A DNA stretch of 49,184 nucleotides, from contig JACRDC010000094.1 of assembly GCA_016218705.1 (NCBI GenBank), positions 1-49,184 on the forward strand, written 5' to 3'. Each line of letters starts with the position of its first letter. The stretch's first letter is position 1. Both the position numbers and the translations under genes were made by a program. The notes under the pieces are model-generated. The model did no database searches. It was given only the letters and a program-made list of their open reading frames with translations, and was not told the DNA's origin. The stretch comes from Desulfarculus sp. (lineage in GTDB: Bacteria > Desulfobacterota > Desulfarculia > Desulfarculales > Desulfarculaceae). Of the stretch, positions 43,656-49,184 are shown piece after piece.

Positions 43656-44678
43656 ATGGAACTGAAGTTCGAGATCACGCGCTCCCGCACCCGCTTCCTG
43701 GACCCCTTCAAAAAGTTCGAGACCACCGAGCTGGACATCGAGAGCCGCAAGGACCCCCTGAGCGGCGATTCCACCCGGGTGCTCTCCTTCCGCGCCCGGC
43801 CCCTGGGTCCCATAGACCACCAGGTGTACATCGAGCGCTCCCAAGAGAGGCCCTGCCCCTTTTGTCCCGAGAACCTGGAACGCATGACCACCCGCTACCT
43901 GCCCCAGGACCTGCCCGAGGGGCGCCTGAGCCAGGGCGGGGCCACGGTGTTTCCCAACGCCTTTCCCTACGAGGCCATGAACGCGGTGCTGGTGCTCTGC
44001 CCGGAGCACTACCTAAGGCCCAGCCAGTTCAGCACCGAGATACTGGCCAACGGCCTGTCCCTGGCGGCGGTGGCCTTCAAGCGCCTGGCCAAGGGGCAGA
44101 CCTACGCCTCGGTCAACTGGAACTACCTCATGCCCGCCGGCGCCGGCCTGGTGCATCCTCACTTCCAGTTGGCCGCCGGCAAGTCACCCACCCGCTTCCA
44201 GGCCAACCTGCGCACCCGCGCCCGGGCCTATGCCCGCGCCAAGGAGAACGGCGACATCGCCAGCGACTACATCCTGGCCGAACGCCAGGCCGGAGCGCGC
44301 TGGCTGGGGCGCCTGGGGCCGGCCTCCTGGCTGACCCCCTTCGCCCCCCGGGCCATCTACGACGTCATGGCGCTCATCCCCTGTGACAAGGGCCTTTTGG
44401 ACCTCAAACCCGGCCAGATCGAGAAGCTGGCCCAGGGCATCAGCCGGGTGCTGGCCTTCTTCGAGTCCGAGGGCGTGGGCTACTTCAACTTCACCCTGCA
44501 CACCCAGCTCAAGTCCGGGGCGGGTCTACCCTGCATGCTGCGCCTGGTCAGCCGCGTGGACATCCCGCCCATGGGGGTGGATGAGATTAATTATTTCGAG
44601 AAGCTGCACGACGAGATGATAACCTTCCTGCCCCCCGAGGAGCTGGCCCAGCGCCTCAGGCCCCACTGGGCGGGCTGA
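43656..44678 (+). CDS. GalT-like nucleotidyltransferase (HIT superfamily)
   Basis: The 340-residue product has zinc-type CPFCPEN (residues 66-72) and the active site AGAGLVHPHFQLAA near 165-178, the HxHxQ pattern of galactose-1-phosphate uridylyltransferase, where the second His carries the nucleotidyl group. The rest diverges from E. coli GalT, so nucleotide and sugar may differ. It is preceded by a 124-bp gap and has GGAGG before ATG. It could transfer UMP or AMP between sugar phosphates; the exact reaction is not clear. Confidence 0.85.
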   Translation: MELKFEITRSRTRFLDPFKKFETTELDIESRKDPLSGDSTRVLSFRARPLGPIDHQVYIERSQERPCPFCPENLERMTTRYLPQDLPEGRLSQGGATVFPNAFPYEAMNAVLVLCPEHYLRPSQFSTEILANGLSLAAVAFKRLAKGQTYASVNWNYLMPAGAGLVHPHFQLAAGKSPTRFQANLRTRARAYARAKENGDIASDYILAERQAGARWLGRLGPASWLTPFAPRAIYDVMALIPCDKGLLDLKPGQIEKLAQGISRVLAFFESEGVGYFNFTLHTQLKSGAGLPCMLRLVSRVDIPPMGVDEINYFEKLHDEMITFLPPEELAQRLRPHWAG

Positions 44679-44722
44679 TAGCGGGTCCCTCGCGGGGGGG
44701 CGGCCAGGCTGGAGGCGCGCCC

Positions 44723-46378
44723 ATGCCCGAGCCCCTGACCATCACCCTGGGCGAATTGCTGGAGCGCATCGCGGCCGAGGCCCCCCAGCGCGAGGCCCTG
44801 GTGGACCTGCCCAGCGGCCAACGCCTGACCTACGCCCAGTTCAACCGGGAGGCCGAGGACCTGGCCCGGGGCTTTTTGGCCCTGGGCCTGGAGCCGGGCC
44901 AGCACCTGGCCCTGTGGTCGCCCAACCGCCCCGAGTGGCTCACCGCCTGGTTCGCGGCGGCCAAGGCCGGCCTGGTGCTGACCAGCGTGGACATGGGCGC
45001 CAGCTCCCAGCAGTTGGCCTATGTCCTGGCCCAGTCGCGCTCCCGCTGCCTGGTCATGGCCCCGGGCCTGGCCGGCGGCGAGTATGTGGACACCTTGCGC
45101 CAGCTCTGTCCCGAGATGGACCAGCCGGCGCCCCAGGGGCTAAGATGCGAGCCCCTGCCCGACCTGGCCCGGGTGGTGGTCATGGAGGGACAGTGCGCCG
45201 CGCCGGCCGGGGCGCTCTCCTGGGCCGGGCTAATTGAACTGGGGCAAAAGGTGGCCCCCCAGGCCCTGCCTGAGCGCCAGGCCGGCCTGGACTGCCACCA
45301 GCCGGCCACCCTGCTCTACACCTCGGGCACCACCGGCGCGCCCAAGGGCGTACTCTCCACCCACTACGGCCTCTTGAACACCTCGGCCTTCGGGGCGCGC
45401 AATCAACTCTTGTCCGAGAGCGACCGCCTGTGCCTGTCGGTGCCCCTGTGCCACATGTTCGGCTGCGTCTGCGTGGCGCTGGCCGGCCTCATCGCCGGCG
45501 CCACCCTGATCATCCCCTGGCGCGCCGCCGACCCGGGGGCCACCCTGGCCGCCGTGGCTCAAGAGAAATGCAGCGCCCTCTACGGCCCGCCCACCTCTTT
45601 CATCGCCATGATGGAACTGGACGAGTACCGCCGCCTGGATCACCAAAGCCTGCGCACCGGCATCATGGCCGGGGCCCAGTGCCCCATCGAGGTGATGCGC
45701 CGGGTGGTGGAGGAGATGGGCGTGACCTACATCCTCAACGGCTACGGCCAGACCGAGGCCTCCTCCTGGATCGCCCAGACCCGCCCGCATGACCCCTTGG
45801 ACCTGCGCGTCTCCACCGTGGGCCGGCCCATTGACGGCGTGGAGGTGAAGATCATCGAGCCGGCCAGCGGCCAGGCCCTGGGTCAGGGGCAGGTGGGCGA
45901 GATCTGCGCCCGGGGCTTCAACATGCACGGCTACTACCAGATGCCCGCCGCCACCCACGCCGCCCTGGACCCCGAGGGCTGGCTGCACACCGGCGACCTG
46001 GGCAGTCAGGACCAGCAGGGCTACCTGCGCATCTCGGGCCGCCTCAAGGAGGTCATCCGCCGGGGCGGGCAGATCATCTTCCCGGCCGCCGTGGAAGAGG
46101 TGCTCTTCACCCACCCGGCCATCAACAACGCCCAGGTCTTCGGCGTGGACCACGACGAGTTGGGCGAGGAGGTGGCCTGCTGGATCAGGCTGGAGAAGGG
46201 CGCCAGCCTTGATGCCGACCAGGTGCGTGGGTTCCTCCAGGGCAAGGTGCCCCAGAGCCACCTGCCCACCCACTACAAGTTCGTGGAGGGCTTCCCCATG
46301 ACCCCGGTGGGCAAGATACAGAAGTTCCGCCTGCGCCAGATGTTTGCCCAGGAAAAGGGCACCCCCGGGGCCTCCTAG
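44723..46378 (+). CDS. AMP-forming acyl-CoA synthetase/ligase
   Basis: Activates a carboxylic acid with ATP and joins it to CoA. The 551-residue product shows the P-loop-like LLYTSGTTGAPKGV (A3, about 197-210), NGYGQTEASS (A5), EGWLHTGDLGSQD (A7), SGRLKEVIRRGGQIIFP (A8) and a C-terminal PVGKIQKF (A10 Lys). These define the ANL superfamily; fatty acyl or aromatic substrate cannot be told. RBS is GGAGGC before ATG. It is followed by a terminator-less gap and the divIVA promoter. Confidence 0.92.
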   Translation: MPEPLTITLGELLERIAAEAPQREALVDLPSGQRLTYAQFNREAEDLARGFLALGLEPGQHLALWSPNRPEWLTAWFAAAKAGLVLTSVDMGASSQQLAYVLAQSRSRCLVMAPGLAGGEYVDTLRQLCPEMDQPAPQGLRCEPLPDLARVVVMEGQCAAPAGALSWAGLIELGQKVAPQALPERQAGLDCHQPATLLYTSGTTGAPKGVLSTHYGLLNTSAFGARNQLLSESDRLCLSVPLCHMFGCVCVALAGLIAGATLIIPWRAADPGATLAAVAQEKCSALYGPPTSFIAMMELDEYRRLDHQSLRTGIMAGAQCPIEVMRRVVEEMGVTYILNGYGQTEASSWIAQTRPHDPLDLRVSTVGRPIDGVEVKIIEPASGQALGQGQVGEICARGFNMHGYYQMPAATHAALDPEGWLHTGDLGSQDQQGYLRISGRLKEVIRRGGQIIFPAAVEEVLFTHPAINNAQVFGVDHDELGEEVACWIRLEKGASLDADQVRGFLQGKVPQSHLPTHYKFVEGFPMTPVGKIQKFRLRQMFAQEKGTPGAS

Positions 46379-46397
46379 GGCTACAACCTGAAAAGAC

Positions 46398-46426
46398 TTG
46401 ATTTTTTGCCCATGAACCGCTATTAA
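46398..46426 (+). promoter_or_regulatory. Sigma-70-type promoter of divIVA
   Basis: TTGATT (46398-46403), 17-bp spacer, TATTAA (46421-46426), about 50 bp upstream of the ATG at 46477. Confidence 0.6.
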
Positions 46427-46476
46427 TGGGTAGACGCTTTGCCCCCCTGGGGGCTATTGGGAAAGGAGGCGTCCCC

Positions 46477-46974
46477 ATGGATGCCGAGGATATCCGCCGC
46501 CGCAGCTTCAACCGCCGCTTCCGGGGCCTGGACCCCCAGGAGGTGCAAGCGGTGCTGGAGCAGGCCGCCGAGGGCATGGGCCACCTGCAAAGGGAGGCCG
46601 AGGGCTTGCGGCACGAGGTGGAGGAGCTCAAGAAAGACCTCCAGGAATACCGCGGCCGCGAACAGAGCCTGGAGGCCGCCCTGGCCCAGACCCGCCAGGT
46701 ATCGGAGAGCCTCAAGGCCAACGCCGAGCGCGAGGCCCAACTCTTGATCGCCGAGGCTGAGTTGCAGGCCGAGAAGACCCTGGGTCAGGCCCACAACCGC
46801 CTGGCCCAGATACACGACGACATCGCCGAACTCAAGCGCCAGCGCGCCCAGTTCGAGGTGCGCCTGCGCTCCCTGGTGGAGGCCCACCTCAAGCTCCTGG
46901 ACGTGGAGCGCGACCGCGACCGCGAGCTGGCCGAACTGGAAGACAAGATCAAGTTCCTGCGCTCCCCCTCCTAA
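46477..46974 (+). CDS. DivIVA-domain coiled-coil protein
   Basis: The 165-residue product has the N-terminal DivIVA module SFNRRFRGLDPQEVQAVLEQ (residues 9-28), where the FxxxxRGxDxxEV pattern is diagnostic, then a long charged coiled coil (about 35-155). DivIVA/GpsB-type proteins mark curved membrane or the septum. The start ATG 46477 has GGAGG at suitable spacing; the in-frame upstream extension does not fit. It is followed by a hairpin-rich element and yggU, with which it forms a common gene pair in this phylum. Confidence 0.9.
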   Translation: MDAEDIRRRSFNRRFRGLDPQEVQAVLEQAAEGMGHLQREAEGLRHEVEELKKDLQEYRGREQSLEAALAQTRQVSESLKANAEREAQLLIAEAELQAEKTLGQAHNRLAQIHDDIAELKRQRAQFEVRLRSLVEAHLKLLDVERDRDRELAELEDKIKFLRSPS

Positions 46975-46975
46975 T

Positions 46976-47245
46976 TCAGGTGGCAATCAAATCCATCCAT
47001 GGCTTTGATTGCCTATCGGCCGGGCAAAAACGTGGCTCGGCCCCACAAAGCAGGCTTTGTGGGGACCCCAAGTTTTGCCCGGCCTCCCGGGCGCTGGCGC
47101 GCCCAGCGGGCCTCTTCGGGATTCCCAGCCAACTTGTTGGCTGGGGTGAATCTTCGGGGTCCCCAGCCGACTTGTTGGCTGGGGTGGTTCTTGGCCCGCA
47201 TATCAAGTTGCGACCAAACAATCTGTTTGATCGCAACACGATATA
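46976..47245 (-). repeat. Hairpin-rich dispersed element (family H), copy 1
   Basis: A run of six or more hairpins fills the gap between divIVA and yggU: 46982-47013 (10-bp stem), 47018-47084 (12-bp outer stem GGCCGGGCAAAA with an inner 10-bp stem at 47041-47064), 47089-47104, 47124-47145 (9 bp), 47161-47184 (10 bp, one G-T) and 47207-47237 (14 bp, one mismatch). The two hairpins at 47113-47185 are a tandem duplication of a ~38-bp unit. In the other orientation the element matches 49048-49184 with conserved flanks and different stem arms. No protein is credible in any frame. Confidence 0.85.
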
Positions 47246-47250
47246 ACCCC

Positions 47251-47538
47251 GTGCTGGCGGTCAAGGCCCAGGACGGCGGCGCCAGTTTCAACGTGCGGGT
47301 GGTCCCCCGGGCCGCCCGCGACCAGTTGGGGCCGGTGCAGGAGGGCACCCTCTCGGTGCGCCTGAACGCCCCGCCGGTGGAGGGCGCGGCCAACGCCGCC
47401 CTGGTCAAGCTCATCGCCAAGGCCCTGGAGGTGGCCAAGGGCCGGGTGCGGGTCGTCGCCGGCGAGCATTCACGCCAAAAACGCCTGTGGGTAGAGGGCC
47501 TGGAGCCGGAGGACGTGCTCCACCGGCTGGGGCTGTGA
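47251..47538 (+). CDS. YggU-family (DUF167) protein
   Basis: About 95 residues from GTG 47251: NVRVVPRAARDQLGPV, SVRLNAPPVEGAANAALVKLIAKAL and VVAGEHSRQKRLWVEG are typical of DUF167. No known enzymatic role. No SD sequence precedes the GTG, because the hairpin element ends only 5 bp upstream. The native leader may have been replaced by the element. The upstream in-frame stretch to 46999 is translated element and should not be counted. It overlaps the next gene at TGATG. Confidence 0.88.
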   Translation: MLAVKAQDGGASFNVRVVPRAARDQLGPVQEGTLSVRLNAPPVEGAANAALVKLIAKALEVAKGRVRVVAGEHSRQKRLWVEGLEPEDVLHRLGL

Positions 47539-48659
47539 TGCCGGGGCTTGTACTAAAAGACGATAAAAACCGGGCGGGGATAAACCCCGCCCCTACACGA
47601 AGAGGAAATCTTGATGTAGGGGCGGGGTTTATCCCCGCCCGTCTTACTTTGCCTCTACTGGCCCTGCTGCTCTGCCTGGCCGCCGCGCCGCTTTGGGCCG
47701 CCCCTGCACCGCCCCTGCCCCCGCCTCCTCCCCTGACCGTGCAGGCCGCCACGCCCCAACTTGAGGCCCACGTGCGCGCCATCGTGCAGGAGACCGCCCC
47801 CAGCCTGGCGGCCTGGGTGGGGGCCATCCCGCCCCGCATCCAGGTGGTGGTGGCGGTGAGCGAGGAGGACTTCAAGGAGCGGGTGGCCCAATTGGACGGC
47901 CCCCGCTGGGCCGCCGGCCTGGCGGTGCCCAGCCAGGGCCTGATTCTCTTGCGCTCGCCCCGCCAGCTCATCGAGCCCGAGCAGTTCCGCCAGCTCCTGG
48001 CCCACGAGCTGACCCACCTCTACCTCTCGGCGGCCCTGCGCAACCGCGAGCACCCCCTGTGGCTGGAGGAGGGCCTGGCCATGTACGCCTCGGGCGAGGG
48101 CGGCTGGGAGCGGGCGGCGGCCATGGCCAAGGGCGTGCTGCAGGGCCGGCTGTTGCCCCTGGCCGAGCTGGAGCACGCCTTCCCCGGCGACCAGGATGGC
48201 GCCGCCCTGGCCTACGCCCAGTCATACTACCTGGTCTCCTTTCTGCTCAACCAGCACGGCCAGGACGTGCTAGCCAAAATCATCGCCGAGTTGGCCCGGG
48301 GCAAACCCCTGACCGCCGCCCTGCGCGAGGCCACCGGCCAGGGGCTCTACGCCCTGGAGCGGGACTTCAAGGAGGAGATGACCAGCCGCTTCTCCTGGCT
48401 GACGGTCATCACCGCCGGGGGCACGGTCTGGGTGCTGATCTCGCTGGTGGCCGCCGTGGGGCTGGTGCTCAGGCGGCGCGCCCACAAGGCCCGCATGTCG
48501 GCCATGGCCGATGGCGGCGAGCACGGCGGGGTGCAGGATATGCGCCGGCGCTGGCCGCCGGGACCCAGGCCACGCTTGCGGGGGATTGAGCCGGGGGGCC
48601 AGGGCCGCCGGGAAGAGCCGGAGCGCGCCGGCCAGGAGGGGGATCAGGGAAAGGTTTAG
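47538..48659 (+). CDS. Membrane-anchored MA-type metallopeptidase, N-terminus interrupted in frame by a REP pair
   Basis: The 373-residue product (from ATG 47538, which overlaps the yggU stop as TGATG) has a gluzincin zinc site LLAHELTHLYLS, then HPLWLEEGLAMYASG, the peptidase MA pattern. An extracytoplasmic domain follows, and a C-terminal membrane helix (TVITAGGTVWVLISLVAAVG) with a charged tail. The hydrophobic signal LPLLALLLCLAAAPLWA lies after a REP element at 47557-47645 that is read in frame (residues about 7-36). The TTG at 47649 after the REP is an alternative start that restores a short but basic-poor signal peptide. Start uncertain; core certain. Confidence 0.8.
   Translation: MPGLVLKDDKNRAGINPAPTRRGNLDVGAGFIPARLTLPLLALLLCLAAAPLWAAPAPPLPPPPPLTVQAATPQLEAHVRAIVQETAPSLAAWVGAIPPRIQVVVAVSEEDFKERVAQLDGPRWAAGLAVPSQGLILLRSPRQLIEPEQFRQLLAHELTHLYLSAALRNREHPLWLEEGLAMYASGEGGWERAAAMAKGVLQGRLLPLAELEHAFPGDQDGAALAYAQSYYLVSFLLNQHGQDVLAKIIAELARGKPLTAALREATGQGLYALERDFKEEMTSRFSWLTVITAGGTVWVLISLVAAVGLVLRRRAHKARMSAMADGGEHGGVQDMRRRWPPGPRPRLRGIEPGGQGRREEPERAGQEGDQGKV
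47557..47645. repeat. REP-like palindromic pair (family R), copy 2
   Basis: Two perfect 26-bp inverted arms (47572-47597 and 47615-47640), loop 17 bases, bounded by AAGACG (47557-47562) and CGTCTT (47640-47645). It matches the arms and flanks of the copy at 15292-15389, but with a different centre. It lies inside the open reading frame of the MA peptidase gene, translated without stops. Confidence 0.9.
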
Positions 48660-48707
48660 GCCTGGCGCCCCCAGCCGGGCAGGCCCGGCCCCGCCACGTC
48701 GTGCTGG

Positions 48708-48740
48708 CAGTCCTTGCGAACGCAGTGAAGCAGTCTTTCA
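48708..48740 (-). repeat. Degenerate half of the TGTCATTGCG MITE-like element
   Basis: The segment around CCTTGCGAACGCAGTGAAGC resembles the right half of 41807-41931 read in reverse (CATTGCGGGCGCAGCGAAGC), with about three-quarters of positions equal. No partner half is seen. It is likely a decayed remnant. Confidence 0.4.
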
Positions 48741-48754
48741 CTTCGTTCCCTGGC

Positions 48755-48966
48755 CTGATGCCAGTTTAATAACAACGATCATATAGTATTAGGTTGTTGG
48801 CTTTTGATCCGGGCATCCTTTGGCCGGCGGGCTTTGATTTTTGGCCGCCCATGCCCCGTGTCCCGCTCTTAGCCCGGCCATTCTTAGGGCACCGGCAGGG
48901 GGCTGCCATGATCCACCCGGGATAAGGATACGGGGTCCCTGCGGCCCCTGCCCACGCCAAGGCGGA
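48755..48966 (+). repeat. Dispersed repeat family B, copy 2
   Basis: Reverse complement of 1-209, with substitutions and very short indels. Conserved blocks include ATTAGGTTGTTG, CCCCGTGTCCCGCTCTTAGC and GGCAGGGGGCTGCC. Internal inverted repeat GGCAGGGG/CCCCTGCC. It lies after the peptidase gene and before the hairpin-rich element. It continues to the right beyond what copy 1 shows. Confidence 0.75.
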
Positions 48967-49047
48967 GAGTCCACCCCGCGCCGGCATCCGCGCCGGCAAA
49001 GCCAGTATGGCCGGGCGGCTCTAGCGGGACACAAAAAGAAACCGCTT

Positions 49048-49184
49048 ATACCAAGTTGCGATCAAACGAGTAGTTTGATCGCAACTTGGTATGCGGGCCA
49101 AGAACCACCCCAAAAAAGCCGCGCTTTTTTGGGGACCCCGGTGGATGGCCCGCCGGGCGCGAAAGCGCCCGGGAGGCCGGGCAA
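49048..49184 (+). repeat. Hairpin-rich dispersed element (family H), copy 2, cut by window end
   Basis: A 20-bp perfect stem (49048-49067 with 49073-49092, loop GAGTA), a 12-bp perfect stem (49108-49119 with 49123-49134) and an 8-bp stem closed by a GAAA tetraloop (49153-49160 with 49165-49172). It shares GCGGGCCAAGAACCACCCC (49093-49111) and GCGCCCGGGAGGCCGGGCAA (49165-49184) exactly with the reverse of copy 1 (47181-47199; 47075-47094), while the stem arms between differ. Confidence 0.85.

Larger units (their letters stand above)
48660..49184. other. Repeat-filled intergenic region
   Basis: No gene is supported in the last 525 bases. They hold a degenerate MITE half (about 48708-48740), repeat family B copy 2 (48755-48966), about 80 bases without signals, and the start of a hairpin-rich element (49048-49184). 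Open frames seen there are translations of repeats. Confidence 0.7.

Noticed and set aside
46976-47245. CRISPR array
   Set aside because: The repeats are palindromic hairpins of unequal sequence without equal-length unique spacers, and no cas genes are near.
46980-47246. An 88-residue open frame between divIVA and yggU
   Set aside because: It is a translation through the stacked hairpins of the dispersed element; no start signal or family match.
48766-49034. Small minus-strand open frames (77 and 81 residues) at the right end
   Set aside because: They lie on repeat family B, and the other copy at 1-209 has frame-breaking differences.

Overview
The window is a high-GC (roughly two-thirds G+C), almost fully coding stretch of a bacterial chromosome. 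Gene content and order suggest a Desulfobacterota (former Deltaproteobacteria) member, possibly near the Desulfarculales. The pointers are the run rpsB-tsf-pyrH-frr-uppS-cdsA-dxr-rseP, a short (199-residue) EF-Ts, a UbiD/UbiA pair of the kind used for menaquinone, c-type heme sensor proteins, sigma-54 regulation and several small intergenic repeat families. This placement is inference; no rRNA or tRNA gene is visible in the window.

Layout. 1-1461: one end of a dispersed ~210-bp repeat, then two minus-strand secreted proteins built from a C-x12-C 'CPPGxxWS' repeat. 1887-12827 (plus): a housekeeping run for translation, isoprenoid and phospholipid synthesis, regulated proteolysis and t6A modification (rpsB to tsaB), then ydcH-psd-pssA with its own sigma-70-like promoter, and leuA. 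12899-13672 (minus): a PEP-CTERM protein with promoter and terminator. 13868-20480: an AlgB-like sigma-54 activator (plus), convergent with a minus-strand operon of a stand-alone KdpD-like sensor, a KinB-like histidine kinase and the K+ transporter Kup; a good sigma-54 promoter lies upstream of the operon. 20668-24414 (minus): a heme-containing chemoreceptor with a cytochrome P460-like protein, a PaaI thioesterase and a helical-repeat protein. 24635-34056 (plus): a soluble MgtE-N/CBS protein paired with an NRAMP-related transporter of the Mg2+ type, an RND efflux pair and a penicillin-acylase-family hydrolase. 34064-36395 (minus): HtrA protease and HtpX. 36516-48659 (plus): surE, a 59-residue zinc-ribbon protein behind a sigma-54-like promoter, a YkgJ-like protein, a small HTH protein, rarD with a 177-bp tandem duplication of its tail, ubiD, ubiA, a J-domain/receiver fusion, a GalT-like protein, an acyl-CoA ligase, divIVA, yggU and a membrane-anchored MA-type peptidase.

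The most noteworthy items are: (1) the KdpD-like/KinB-like/Kup/AlgB-like cluster, which reads as K+ uptake control through sigma-54 rather than through KdpE and KdpFABC; (2) a family of hairpin-rich dispersed elements (46976-47245 and 49048-49184) whose flanks are conserved while the stem arms change on both sides with pairing preserved; (3) an NRAMP protein carrying the Met-to-Ala change of Mg2+ transporters, next to a detached MgtE regulatory domain; (4) a palindromic REP pair that has entered, in frame, the N-terminus of a peptidase gene; and (5) the duplicated rarD tail. The hairpin element is the best candidate here for something undescribed.
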